13,894 nucleotides of DNA from Hyphomicrobiales bacterium. GTDB lineage: Bacteria > Pseudomonadota > Alphaproteobacteria > Rhizobiales > Xanthobacteraceae. Below are positions 1-7,698 of the stretch, piece after piece; within the stretch, counting starts at the first letter, position 1; each line of letters starts with the position of its first letter. Under the pieces are notes generated by a model. That model was not told where the DNA came from. It saw only the letters and a program-made list of their open reading frames with translations, and did not search any database. The DNA lies in contig JAPLPC010000175.1 of NCBI GenBank assembly GCA_026400425.1, positions 1 to 13,894 on the forward strand, written 5' to 3'. The position numbers and the translations under genes were made by a program.

Positions 1-1029
1 CTCCGAGGTGAAACGAACCTCGAAGCGCGGCAGCAATCCGAGTTGCACCGCCTGCCGCACCAGCGAATAGGCGCCGGTAATGACCGCCTGGCTCGCAATC
101 ACGGTGGCGGCGGTCGCCAACACGATCAACGGCACCAGCATGGATTCAGGTGCCATGCGATAGAACGGATTTTCGATCGCCGCCGGATTGGACAGAACCA
201 GGGCACCCTGCCCGAAATAATTGATCAAGAGCGCCGGCAGGACGAAGAAAAACCAGCCGTACTGAATCGGCCGACGGCCGAAATGGCCAAGATCCGCGTA
301 AAGCGCTTCACCGCCGGTGACCGCGAGGAACACGGCGCCGAGCGTGACGAGGCCGATGGTGCCGTGGCTGAGCATGAATTGGACGGCGTAATACGGATTG
401 ATCGCATACAGCACGGTGGGATCGTCAGTGATGTGCGACGCCCCCATCAGCGCGAGCGCCGTGAACCACACGATCATCACCGGCCCGAAGGCCGAGGCCA
501 CCTTGCCGGTGCCGATCCGCTGCACCGAAAACAGCAAGACGAGAATGACGATCGTGATGGGCACGACGTAATGCTCGAGCGCGGGTGCTTTCAGCTTGAG
601 GCCTTCGACGGCAGACAGCACCGAGATCGCCGGCGTGATCATGGAATCGCCGATGAACATCGAAGCGCCGAGCACGCCGAGCGCCAGCAAGACCCAGCTT
701 TGCCGCCCAAGCGCGCGCTGGCCGAGGGCCATCAGCGACAGTGTTCCACCCTCGCCGTTGTTGTCGGCGCGCAGCAGGAACAACACGTATTTCACCGTGA
801 CGACGATGAACAGCGCCCACAGGATCAGCGACAGCACGCCGAGCACGATCACCGGCGTCGGCGGGCCGCCATGGGTCGCGCCGTGAACGGCTTCGCGAAA
901 GGCATAGAGCGGCGACGTTCCGATGTCGCCGAACACGACACCGATACTCCCGACCGTGAGCGACCAGAAGCCGGCATGGTGTGCCGGTGCCTCGGTCGTC
1001 GCCTCGTTTGTTGATTCCGTGACAGCCAT
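1..1029 (-). CDS. kup: Kup-family potassium uptake transporter, N-terminal part (runs off left edge)
   Basis: Low-affinity K+ uptake permease of the inner membrane, KUP/HAK/KT family (K+/H+ symport in E. coli Kup). I translated the minus strand from an ATG at 1029; the frame is open to base 1, giving 343 residues of a protein usually about 620-640 long, so the C-terminal half is outside the window. Family motifs are present: GDIGTSPLY at residues 34-42, GEGG at 92-95, GDSMITPA at 127-134, GGEALYADLGHFG at 239-251 and SQAVITGAYSL at 313-322, with several long hydrophobic segments between them. An in-frame ATG 18 codons upstream (1083) is possible, but the product starting at 1029 begins with a typical short polar N-terminus before the first membrane segment. 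No good Shine-Dalgarno is visible for either start. motB lies 181 nt upstream on the same strand; the functional link is not obvious. Confidence 0.95.
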   Translation of the reverse strand, partial: MAVTESTNEATTEAPAHHAGFWSLTVGSIGVVFGDIGTSPLYAFREAVHGATHGGPPTPVIVLGVLSLILWALFIVVTVKYVLFLLRADNNGEGGTLSLMALGQRALGRQSWVLLALGVLGASMFIGDSMITPAISVLSAVEGLKLKAPALEHYVVPITIVILVLLFSVQRIGTGKVASAFGPVMIVWFTALALMGASHITDDPTVLYAINPYYAVQFMLSHGTIGLVTLGAVFLAVTGGEALYADLGHFGRRPIQYGWFFFVLPALLINYFGQGALVLSNPAAIENPFYRMAPESMLVPLIVLATAATVIASQAVITGAYSLVRQAVQLGLLPRFEVRFTSE

Positions 1030-1160
1030 GCTGCTTGTGACGCCTGAGGATAATCCGGCGCCCGCTATGGCGCGCCCGATCATGCCAGTCAACCGGGAGC
1101 CTAGCCCATCCCATCGCCCGGCGCCTCTCCCGAGGCGCGACAAAAACGCCGGCGAACAGC

Positions 1161-1182
1161 AAAAAAAGCAATTGACTGTTGC
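1161..1182 (-). terminator. weak terminator-like site after motB
   Basis: Read on the minus strand, about 30 nt after the motB stop, GCAA-N7-TTGC is followed directly by seven T (A7 at 1161-1167 on the plus strand). The stem is only 4 bp, so it would be a poor intrinsic terminator. The T7 tract is nevertheless conspicuous in GC-rich DNA. A second, stronger stem without a downstream T-run (7 bp, 4-nt loop) lies at 1121-1138. Together they suggest, but do not prove, that motAB and kup are separate transcription units. Confidence 0.2.
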
Positions 1183-1210
1183 GGATCGTTCTCCGGAGAG
1201 GACCTGTCCG

Positions 1211-2041
1211 CTATGGCTTGAGGTTGGGCGGCAGCGGCGGGTCTTCCCGCATCAGGGTGATGGTCACGCGACGATTGGCTGCCATCGTCGGATCGTCCGG
1301 AAACAGCGGCTGGCTGTCGGCCTTGCCGGACACAGAGAAGATATGCGATGGCGGCAGCCCTTCGCGCTCGAGGATCTGCCGGACCACATTGGCGCGATCC
1401 GACGACAGGTCGAACGCATCGTAATCGTTGCGCGACGGTACGAAGCCAGCGGCGGTATGACCGACGATGGCCACGCGCAGCGGCGTCGCCTTCAGCGGGG
1501 CCGCCAGTTTCTGCAGCAGTTTCCGGGTGCGATCATAGGGGGCCTTGGAGCCTTCGGCGAACATCGAACGGCCGTTCTGATCGATGATTTCGAGATTGAG
1601 CCCCTGCTTGGTCTCTTCGAACATGATGTTCTTCGAAATCTCGGTGATTTCAGGCATGTCCTGCAATGCCTGTCGCAACGATGCCGAGGCCAACGCGAAT
1701 TCGCGGTCCATCTTCAACTTGGCGCCGGAGGGGCGCGCCGTTGCGGATTTCTCGTCGGGGCTGGTCACGTTGGACGCATCCTGCGGAGAGACGTGATCGG
1801 TGTTCTTGGTCATGCCGCGGGTCGGCAGGCCGTCGGATTCGATCACCCCCGAGTAGCGTGAATCCGACTGGACGCCGAACGCTTCGCGCACCGAACCGGC
1901 GACGATCTTGAGCTTGGCACCATCAGGGCTGGAGAATGCCACCAGCATCACGAAATAGCTGAGCAGCAGTGCCATCAGATCGGCGAAGGTCACGAACCAT
2001 CCGTGACCGCCATGTGCCTCGCCGCGCTTTTTCTTCGCCAT
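1211..2041 (-). CDS. motB: flagellar stator protein MotB (peptidoglycan-anchoring subunit)
   Basis: Stator subunit that pairs with MotA to form the ion channel driving the flagellum and anchors it to the cell wall. The 276-residue product has a short basic cytoplasmic tail, one membrane segment at about residues 18-37 preceded by TFAD, and a C-terminal OmpA-like domain from about 145. Asp21 sits where the essential proton-carrying Asp of MotB lies (Asp32 in E. coli). A long polar linker (about 55-140) separates channel and wall-binding domain. The OmpA domain has LSSDRA (Arg216) and NRRV near the end, but the usual GHTD is GHTA (residues 194-197), so the Asp that normally contacts peptidoglycan is absent. 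The start is supported by GGAG nine bases upstream; motA ends 29 nt before it, which indicates co-transcription. Confidence 0.92.
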   Translation of the reverse strand: MAKKKRGEAHGGHGWFVTFADLMALLLSYFVMLVAFSSPDGAKLKIVAGSVREAFGVQSDSRYSGVIESDGLPTRGMTKNTDHVSPQDASNVTSPDEKSATARPSGAKLKMDREFALASASLRQALQDMPEITEISKNIMFEETKQGLNLEIIDQNGRSMFAEGSKAPYDRTRKLLQKLAAPLKATPLRVAIVGHTAAGFVPSRNDYDAFDLSSDRANVVRQILEREGLPPSHIFSVSGKADSQPLFPDDPTMAANRRVTITLMREDPPLPPNLKP

Positions 2042-2070
2042 CTGCCGCTACTCCGCAGATCCCGCTGCCG

Positions 2071-2844
2071 TTAGGCCGGGACCGGCTCACCCTCTTCGTG
2101 GCGATGCTTCTCCGGCAGATAGGCAAGCAGCATTTCGCGTACCAGGGCTGGGCTCTTGGAGTCGCGGATCATCAGGATGCCGTCGATGATCAGCGTGCGG
2201 TTGGTTTCCTCATCGAGCACCTTGACGTGCAGCTTGTCGGCGATCGGCAGACAGACAAGGTTACCGACCACCGCACCATACAGCGTCGCCAACAGCGCCA
2301 CCGCCATGAACGGACCGAGCTTCGAGGGATCCGACATGTTGGAGAACATCTGCACCATGCCGAGCAGCGTTCCGATCATGCCGAAGGCCGGCGCGCAATC
2401 GCCGATGGCGCGATAGATCTTCGAGCCCTCGTCGAGATGCATGAGGAAGTTGTCGCGGTCGCGCTCGAGATTGTCGCGAATGAATTCGAGGTCGTAGCCG
2501 TCGGCCACGAAGCGGATGCCCTTGGCCAGAAACGCATCGTTGGTCTCGACCTTTTCGAGACCGACAGGCCCCTGCTTGCGCGCGATCTCGGCGATGCGCG
2601 CGAGTTCGTCGACCAGGTCGCGGGCGTTCAGGCGGCTCAGCGTGAAAGCGAATTTGGCGCCGAGCGGAATGCCATGCAGGATCGAGGACAACGGAAAGCG
2701 GATCAGCGTCGCTGCGAACGAACCACCGAAGATGATGATGACGGCGTGGATGTCATAGAACATCCCGAAACTGCCGCCCATCAGCACGAGGGTACACAGC
2801 ACGATGACGCCGGAGACGAACCCGATGAGTGTTGTGATATCCAT
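2071..2844 (-). CDS. motA: flagellar stator protein MotA (MotA/TolQ/ExbB family)
   Basis: Proton-channel and torque-generating stator subunit of the flagellar motor, in the inner membrane. From the ATG at 2844 it is 257 residues, the short PomA-like form. I chose this start because it opens directly with the first membrane segment and has GGAG five bases upstream; the frame stays open to a GTG at 2958 but that stretch looks like leader. Four hydrophobic segments are at about 5-23, 32-50, 150-168 and 179-201, with a large cytoplasmic loop between the second and third. That loop has Arg89 and Glu97 in the region where E. coli MotA has the rotor-contacting Arg90 and Glu98. The conserved prolines of the third and fourth helices are visible at Pro152 and Pro200. 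motB follows after 29 nt. The upstream region has two CtrA-type sites. Confidence 0.95.
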   Translation of the reverse strand: MDITTLIGFVSGVIVLCTLVLMGGSFGMFYDIHAVIIIFGGSFAATLIRFPLSSILHGIPLGAKFAFTLSRLNARDLVDELARIAEIARKQGPVGLEKVETNDAFLAKGIRFVADGYDLEFIRDNLERDRDNFLMHLDEGSKIYRAIGDCAPAFGMIGTLLGMVQMFSNMSDPSKLGPFMAVALLATLYGAVVGNLVCLPIADKLHVKVLDEETNRTLIIDGILMIRDSKSPALVREMLLAYLPEKHRHEEGEPVPA

Positions 2845-2936
2845 GTCTGCTCCGACGCAACGCGTACCGACCGACGCCCGTCCTGGACGGCGGCGCGCTC
2901 CCAACGAGCGCACGGGTCCACTAAACGACATGGCAA

Positions 2937-2951
2937 TTAAGGACGAGTTAC
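2937..2951. promoter_or_regulatory. second CtrA-like site, one mismatch
   Basis: TTAA-N7-TTAC at 2937-2951 matches the CtrA consensus TTAA-N7-TTAA at seven of eight fixed bases with exact 7-nt spacing. Its first TTAA starts 28 bp from that of the perfect site at 2965 and it lies about 93-107 bp ahead of the motA start. It is weaker evidence alone, but the paired arrangement in a region where TTAA is otherwise absent supports it. Confidence 0.45.
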
Positions 2952-2960
2952 CGTTCACCC

Positions 2961-2983
2961 CGCATTAACCAGCAATTAATGCG
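2961..2983. promoter_or_regulatory. predicted CtrA-binding site upstream of motA
   Basis: TTAA at 2965-2968 and TTAA at 2976-2979 are separated by exactly seven bases, the TTAA-N7-TTAA spacing bound by the alphaproteobacterial response regulator CtrA. The site lies inside a perfect inverted repeat, CGCATTAA (2961-2968) and TTAATGCG (2976-2983), so it reads the same on both strands. It is about 120-140 bp ahead of the motA ATG, after the stop of the upstream aldolase-family gene. CtrA is known to control motility genes in several alphaproteobacteria; the target assignment here is inferred. Confidence 0.6.
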
Positions 2984-3057
2984 ATAAATCGGCAATCGGA
3001 ACGAAAAATGCGGAGACGTTACCGTCCCCGCATACGCATACACCGCAGCAATATTGC

Positions 3058-3774
3058 TCAGTGGATTTCGGAGGCCTTGGCCATCGCATCACGCAGCTTG
3101 GCCATCGAGAAGGACGGGTCGCGTGCGACCGCCAGGATCGGCTCCTCGCGCCGGGCGCAGAGCTCTGCGGCATCCGGTAGTTTCGCAGCGACGTCGGGCG
3201 GGATCACCACCGCGCCATGGCTGTCGGCGTGGATCAGATCGCCCGACGCCACCGTCATGCCGGCGACCCGCACCTCGTGGCCGAAGTCGGTCACGTGCAC
3301 ATGCGCATGCGACGGCCCCAGCGAGCCAGCCAAGGCCTGGAAGCCGTCTGCCCATTGCGGGATATCGCGGATCGAGCCGTCGGTGATGACGCCGAGACAG
3401 CCAAGCGCCTTGTGGATCGCGCTGTTCACTTCGCCCCAGAACGCGCCATAGCCGGCGTCGGGACCGTCGATATCCTGGATCACGCTGATCTGCGGTCCGG
3501 CGCCGCTGCCGACGTAATCATAATAGGCCAGCCGCCGCGCCTTCTGCTCGGCCGGCGGCAGACCCGATGCCACCGTGGCGCGGATGGTGGCGGTGCGTGC
3601 ATAGCCGACGATCGGCGGCAGATGGGGAAACGGACAGACCAGCGGCCGCGTGGTGTAGCCGATCAGGCGGCGCTCCGGCGCCACGATCTCCAGCGCGTTG
3701 CAGATCGTCGGCGTGTCGTAGCGCCGCAGCGCTTCGAGCACGGATGCGGGCAGCATCGTATCGGGCTTGGTCAT
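3058..3774 (-). CDS. RraA-like / HMG-CHA aldolase family protein
   Basis: Member of the RraA-like fold family, which includes class II 4-hydroxy-4-methyl-2-oxoglutarate/4-carboxy-4-hydroxy-2-oxoadipate aldolases, oxaloacetate decarboxylases and the RNase E inhibitor RraA. The 238-residue product starts at an ATG with GGGAG seven bases upstream; the frame extends further 5' but that part overlaps pssA and has no family character. The diagnostic segment GVITDGSIRD (residues 128-137) contains the Arg-Asp pair (Arg136, Asp137) used for substrate and metal binding in the aldolases, and GDLIHADSHGAVVIP (178-192) is the second family block. The length and the full Arg-Asp motif favour a small-molecule lyase over true RraA (about 160 residues). 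The substrate cannot be told from sequence. It lies 61 nt after pssA on the same strand, so it could be the last gene of that transcript. Confidence 0.82.
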   Translation of the reverse strand: MTKPDTMLPASVLEALRRYDTPTICNALEIVAPERRLIGYTTRPLVCPFPHLPPIVGYARTATIRATVASGLPPAEQKARRLAYYDYVGSGAGPQISVIQDIDGPDAGYGAFWGEVNSAIHKALGCLGVITDGSIRDIPQWADGFQALAGSLGPSHAHVHVTDFGHEVRVAGMTVASGDLIHADSHGAVVIPPDVAAKLPDAAELCARREEPILAVARDPSFSMAKLRDAMAKASEIH

Positions 3775-3835
3775 CTTGTTTCTCCCTTTTTGATTTTTTG
3801 CTCCGGTCGTTGCCGGATGGCTGTCGGGTGCCCGG

Positions 3836-4693
3836 TCAGGGCAGAGGCATTGGCCGATCGTCGGATGCAGGCGGAGTTTCCTCGGCTTTGACCGGCTCAT
3901 TCGCCGCCGTCCGCGCCGCCAGAGCACGCTCCTGGTCGCGATAGGAGCGCCAGCCGAACGGCAGGCTGACGAGATAGGCGATCGAGATGATCGACAGCAT
4001 ATGCCAGGGATAGCCGATCAGCAGCGCCACGAAGAGCACCACCGTGGCAGATATCAGCAGAACCAGCTCGCGCGGCACCCGCATGTTCACGGCCTTGCCC
4101 GAGAACACAGGCAGACGCGACACCATCAGGAAGGCGATCACCAGCACATAGGCGGTGGTGATCACCGCGGGCGGCATCGGCACGTCCAGAAACGACAGAT
4201 AAACCGGCAGCATCACCGTGATTGCGCCAAGCGGCGCCGGCATGCCGGTGAAGAAATTGGCCGCGAAAGCGGGTTTGTCGGGATCGTCCATGGTGGCGTT
4301 GAAGCGCGCCAGACGCAGGCTGCCGGCGATCGCGAACACCATCGAGGCGATCCAGCCGACATTGTTGAGATCGTGCAGCTGCCAGAAATACAGGATCAGC
4401 CCCGGCGCCACGCCGAAATTGACGAAATCGGCCAGGCTATCCAGCTCCGCGCCGAACTTCGACTGGCCCTTGATCATGCGCGCGATGCGACCATCGACGC
4501 CGTCCAGAACCGCTGCGAATACGATGGCGGCGACCGCGAGTTCCATCCGGCCTTCGGTGGACAGGCGGATCGCCGTCAGACCGGCGCAGATCGCCAGCAA
4601 AGTGATCAGATTCGGCACCAGCATCCGGATCGGGATGGTGCGGAACCGGCGGCGGCGAATTTCGGGGGGCTGTGAACTTTCGGGCATTTGCAT
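3836..4693 (-). CDS. pssA: CDP-diacylglycerol-serine O-phosphatidyltransferase (phosphatidylserine synthase)
   Basis: Joins CDP-diacylglycerol and L-serine to give phosphatidylserine, the precursor of phosphatidylethanolamine; integral inner-membrane enzyme. The 285-residue product has a basic N-terminus (RRRRF at 13-17) and then the complete CDP-alcohol phosphotransferase signature D-G-x2-A-R-x8-G-x3-D-x3-D at residues 67-89 (Asp67, Gly68, Ala71, Arg72, Gly81, Asp85, Asp89), with Asp64 just ahead. Multiple hydrophobic segments follow up to about residue 247, then a charged, proline-rich tail. The start at 4693 has AGGA about seven bases upstream; a second Met at residue 3 is an alternative. 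It lies 95 nt downstream of psd, the next enzyme of the pathway, so the pair probably forms one operon. This is the membrane (type II) Pss, not the E. coli-type soluble enzyme. Confidence 0.96.
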   Translation of the reverse strand: MQMPESSQPPEIRRRRFRTIPIRMLVPNLITLLAICAGLTAIRLSTEGRMELAVAAIVFAAVLDGVDGRIARMIKGQSKFGAELDSLADFVNFGVAPGLILYFWQLHDLNNVGWIASMVFAIAGSLRLARFNATMDDPDKPAFAANFFTGMPAPLGAITVMLPVYLSFLDVPMPPAVITTAYVLVIAFLMVSRLPVFSGKAVNMRVPRELVLLISATVVLFVALLIGYPWHMLSIISIAYLVSLPFGWRSYRDQERALAARTAANEPVKAEETPPASDDRPMPLP

Positions 4694-4758
4694 GAGACGA
4701 TCCTAGCAGACCCGTTTTGGCTCCGCCATGACGGCGCCCGCAAACGCTGGATGCGGCT

Positions 4759-4781
4759 GGCGGGCCTTTGGCAGGCCCGCC
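4759..4781 (-). other. strong intercistronic hairpin between psd and pssA
   Basis: Nine-base perfect stem GGCGGGCCT / AGGCCCGCC with a 5-nt loop, starting eight bases after the psd stop codon on the transcribed strand. No T-run follows, so it is not a classical intrinsic terminator. It could tune the psd to pssA ratio by partial termination or by protecting the upstream message from 3' exonucleases; both are inferences. Confidence 0.45.
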
Positions 4782-4788
4782 GATGCGG

Positions 4789-5487
4789 TCAATCGACCCG
4801 GTAGGTGCGCCCGCCATCGCCTATGCGGAAGTCCGCCAGCACGGTTTCGCCGGCGATTGCCGTCTGCCCGACCGAAACCAGCGCCTTGCTGCCTTCCGGC
4901 AGATAGATGTCGAGGCGGGAGCCGAACCGGATCAGACCGAACCGCTCTCCGGCCTCCAGCACCTGCCCCTCGCGCACGAACGAGACGATTCGTCGCGCGA
5001 TCAGGCCGGCGATCTTGACCACGCCGATGCGGCCGCCGGACGTCGCGATCACCAGCGAATTGCGCTCATTGTCCTCGCTGGCCTTGTCCAGTTCGGCATT
5101 GATGAACTTGCCGGGCCGATAGGCGATGCGCTCGATCCGGCCGGCTACGGGGCTGCGGTTCACATGAACGTTGAACACGCTCATGAACACCGAAATCCGC
5201 AACAAAGGCTGGTCCCCGAGGCCGAGTTCGGCGGGCGGCAGCACCGGCTGCACCATCGAGACCTTGCCGTCGGCCGGCGACACCACCACGCCCTCGCGCG
5301 TCGGGGTGACGCGCACCGGATCGCGGAAAAACAGCGCACACCAGACGGTCAGGCCGGTGCCGATCCAGCCCAGCGGCGTCCAGATCCAGAACAGAATCAG
5401 GCTCGCCAGCGCGAAAATGCCGATGAACGGATAGCCTTCCTTATGGATCGGCGGGATCTGGCCACGGATGGAATTGGCGATGGACAT
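4789..5487 (-). CDS. psd: phosphatidylserine decarboxylase proenzyme (PSD-A, short form)
   Basis: Decarboxylates phosphatidylserine to phosphatidylethanolamine; a pyruvoyl enzyme of the inner membrane. The 232-residue proenzyme is the short PSD-A type. It has two hydrophobic stretches near the N-terminus (about 20-53), then SPADG with Asp73, NVHVN with His108, and the self-cleavage site FGS with Ser190. Cleavage between Gly189 and Ser190 would give a beta chain of 189 residues and a small alpha chain whose Ser becomes the pyruvoyl group. Asp73, His108 and Ser190 fit the Asp-His-Ser self-cleavage triad known for this family. The motif RFGSRLD is typical of PSD-A rather than the LGST of the long form. 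It starts 50 nt after the ABC exporter gene and leads into pssA. The Shine-Dalgarno is weak. Confidence 0.96.
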   Translation of the reverse strand: MSIANSIRGQIPPIHKEGYPFIGIFALASLILFWIWTPLGWIGTGLTVWCALFFRDPVRVTPTREGVVVSPADGKVSMVQPVLPPAELGLGDQPLLRISVFMSVFNVHVNRSPVAGRIERIAYRPGKFINAELDKASEDNERNSLVIATSGGRIGVVKIAGLIARRIVSFVREGQVLEAGERFGLIRFGSRLDIYLPEGSKALVSVGQTAIAGETVLADFRIGDGGRTYRVD

Positions 5488-5537
5488 GGATTGTTGCGAC
5501 CTGTGTTCGGAAAAATCTGAGGCTGCTTTAGCAGAGA

Positions 5538-7493
5538 TTATTCCGCCGCGTCAGGCCTCACCGCGGGCTGTTCGTCGCCGTCAGCGGCGCGCAGGGGGCG
5601 ACGGTTCGGCGCGGCATTGTCCTCGCCGATCTGGGCCAGCTTCTCGCGTGCGGCCTCTGCCTCGCGCTGCCGGTTCCACATACTGGCATAGAGTCCACCG
5701 GCGGTGAGCAGTTCCGCATGCGTGCCGCGCTCGGCAATGCGCCCCTGCTCCAGCACGATGATCTCGTCGGCGCCGACGATGGTGGACAGCCGATGCGCGA
5801 TCACCAGCGACGTGCGGCCCTTCGAGACCTTCTCCAGCGCATCCTGGATCTCCTGCTCGGTATGGCTGTCGAGGGCAGAGGTCGCCTCGTCCAGCAACAG
5901 GATCGGCGGCGCCTTCAGAATGGTTCGCGCGATGGCCACGCGTTGCTTCTCGCCGCCCGACAGTTTCAGGCCGCGCTCGCCGACTTCGGTCTCGTAGCCT
6001 CTCGGCGACATCTGGATGAACGGATCGATCTGGGCCATCCGCGCCGCCTCTTCCACCTCGGCATCGGAGGCGTCCCAGCGGCCGTAGCGGATATTGTAGC
6101 GGATGGTGTCGTTGAACAGCACGGTGTCCTGCGGCACCATACCGATCGCCGCCCGCAACGACGACTGCGTGACGTCGCGGATATCCTGACCGTCGATGGT
6201 GATGCGGCCACCGGAGACATCATACAAACGGAACAGAAGCCGCGAGATCGTCGACTTACCGGCGCCGGACGGTCCGACCACGGCCACCGTCTTGCCCGCC
6301 GGCACTTCGAAGCTCAGCCCCTTGAGGATCGGCCGTTCCGGATCATAGGCGAAGCGCACGTCGTCGAAGCGGATCGCGCCCGATCCGACCTGCAGCGGCC
6401 TGGCGCCGGGACGGTCCTTCACCTCGGTATCGCGATAGAGCACGGAGAACAGTTTTTCGATGTCGATGATGGCCTGCTTGATCTCGCGATACATCATGCC
6501 GACCAGATTGAGCGGCTGGTACAACTGGATCATCATGGCGTTGACCAGAACGAAATCGCCCACCGTATGGGTGCCGTTGCGAATGCCGGTGACGCACAGC
6601 ATCATGGTCAGCGTCAGGCCGATGGCGAAGATCACCGCCTGCCCGGCATTGAGCACGGCCAGCGACGTGTAGGTCTTGACGCTGGCGCGCTCGTACCGCG
6701 CCACACTGCGGTCGTAGCGTTCGGCCTCGCGGGCCTCGGCGCTGAAATATTTCACCGTCTCGTAATTGAGCAGCGAGTCGATGGCCTTGGTATTCGCATC
6801 GCTATCGGACTCGTTCATCCGTCGACGGATCTCGATGCGCCACTCGGTGGCGACATAAGTGAACCAGCAATAGATGCCGATCGTCAGCGCCACCACGGCG
6901 GCGTAGCGCCAGTCGAACTGCCAGACCAGCACGGCCATCACCAGCGCCAGCTCGACCACCGTGGGGATCGCCTGCAGGATCACCATGCGGACGATCACCT
7001 CGATGCCGCCGCGCCCGCGCTCCAGCACGCGCGTGAGGCCGCCCGTCTTACGCTCCAGATGGAACCGCAGCGACAGCTCGTGCATGTGCACGAAGGTGAG
7101 ATATGCGAGCTTGCGCACCGCATGCATGGCAACGCTGGCGAAGATGCCGTCGCGCCACTGCGTGAATACCGCCATCAGCACGCGGACGAGACCATAGCTC
7201 GCCGTCATCGCGATCGGCGACGCAATCAGCCACAGCATCCAGTTCGAGGGCGCGACCGGCGCGGTGCCCGTCCCGCTCAGGGCATCGGTCGCCCATTTGA
7301 ACGTGAACGGTACGATCAGCGTCGCGACCTTGGCGACCAGCAGCAGCACCATCGACCAGGCGACGCGACGCTTCAGGTCGGCGCGATCGCTCGGCCAGAT
7401 ATAGGGCCACAAATGCTTCAGCGTGCCGAGCAGCGTGGCGCTCTCCAGCGCCGGCCCTGCAGTCTTATCGTCGATGGGAGTGGGATCAGTCAT
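5538..7493 (-). CDS. Atm1-type ABC exporter (fused membrane and ATPase domains)
   Basis: Half-size ABC exporter of the Atm1/ABCB7/HMT1 group, in the inner membrane as a homodimer; bacterial members export glutathione-linked metal or sulfur species. The 651-residue product from the ATG at 7493 (an in-frame TTG at 7520 is less likely) has a six-helix transmembrane domain to about residue 350 and a nucleotide-binding domain after it. Visible ATPase motifs are Walker A GPSGAGKST (407-415), Q-loop Gln455, signature LSGGEKQRV (511-519), Walker B LLLDEATSALD (532-542) and H-loop His567. NYETVKYF at 243-250 in the membrane domain is the characteristic Atm1-family segment, and YQPLNLVG (325-332) is also typical, which separates it from MsbA-type lipid flippases. 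It heads the minus-strand group and ends 50 nt before psd. The exact cargo is not readable from sequence. Confidence 0.93.
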   Translation of the reverse strand: MTDPTPIDDKTAGPALESATLLGTLKHLWPYIWPSDRADLKRRVAWSMVLLLVAKVATLIVPFTFKWATDALSGTGTAPVAPSNWMLWLIASPIAMTASYGLVRVLMAVFTQWRDGIFASVAMHAVRKLAYLTFVHMHELSLRFHLERKTGGLTRVLERGRGGIEVIVRMVILQAIPTVVELALVMAVLVWQFDWRYAAVVALTIGIYCWFTYVATEWRIEIRRRMNESDSDANTKAIDSLLNYETVKYFSAEAREAERYDRSVARYERASVKTYTSLAVLNAGQAVIFAIGLTLTMMLCVTGIRNGTHTVGDFVLVNAMMIQLYQPLNLVGMMYREIKQAIIDIEKLFSVLYRDTEVKDRPGARPLQVGSGAIRFDDVRFAYDPERPILKGLSFEVPAGKTVAVVGPSGAGKSTISRLLFRLYDVSGGRITIDGQDIRDVTQSSLRAAIGMVPQDTVLFNDTIRYNIRYGRWDASDAEVEEAARMAQIDPFIQMSPRGYETEVGERGLKLSGGEKQRVAIARTILKAPPILLLDEATSALDSHTEQEIQDALEKVSKGRTSLVIAHRLSTIVGADEIIVLEQGRIAERGTHAELLTAGGLYASMWNRQREAEAAREKLAQIGEDNAAPNRRPLRAADGDEQPAVRPDAAE

Positions 7494-7698
7494 AAATCGC
7501 GCCCGGCAGGAAACAAGCAACGGCGCCGGGCCGCGCAGGAAGGAACGTGGGTCTCATCAGGCTCATATAGGTGCTTTGACCGATTGTCGCACCTTTTGGA
7601 GCCTCATTTACCTCCACGAGGCGTTGATCGACAGCAAATTGCCTGCGCGCGTGGGTGGCGTCTTGACCGTGTCACGGGGCGATGCCACATGCCAAATC
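7494..7698. promoter_or_regulatory. divergent promoter region between the ABC exporter and LOG genes
   Basis: These 205 nt must hold the promoters of two divergently transcribed genes. Reading minus, a TATATG hexamer (plus 7564-7569) about 70 nt ahead of the exporter start could be a -10 element, but no convincing -35 is correctly spaced. Reading plus, TTGACC occurs at 7577 and near 7663, each without a good -10. I see no clear operator palindrome. Confidence 0.3.

Noticed and set aside
1044..1092. TTGACT followed by CATAGC as a kup promoter on the minus strand
   Set aside because: The -35 matches five of six bases but the -10 only three of six, and the in-frame ATG at 1083 lies inside the spacer. 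Too weak to list.
43..1171. Long open frames on both strands (for example 43-1014 plus and 425-1171 minus)
   Set aside because: They are antisense or out-of-frame shadows of the kup coding frame, with Arg/His-rich composition and no family motifs.
2845..2958. N-terminal extension of MotA from the GTG at 2958
   Set aside because: The extension is Arg/Gly-rich without family character and overlaps the regulatory region; the ATG at 2844 has a good GGAG and opens the first membrane helix.
3008..3451. Plus-strand frame opposite the aldolase-family gene
   Set aside because: Shadow of the minus-strand gene; no independent motif or ribosome-binding site.
3795..3815. Short TCCGG-N6-CCGGA stem between pssA and the aldolase-family gene
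   Set aside because: Only 5 bp, and on the transcribed strand it is followed by an A-run rather than a T-run, so it does not look like a terminator.
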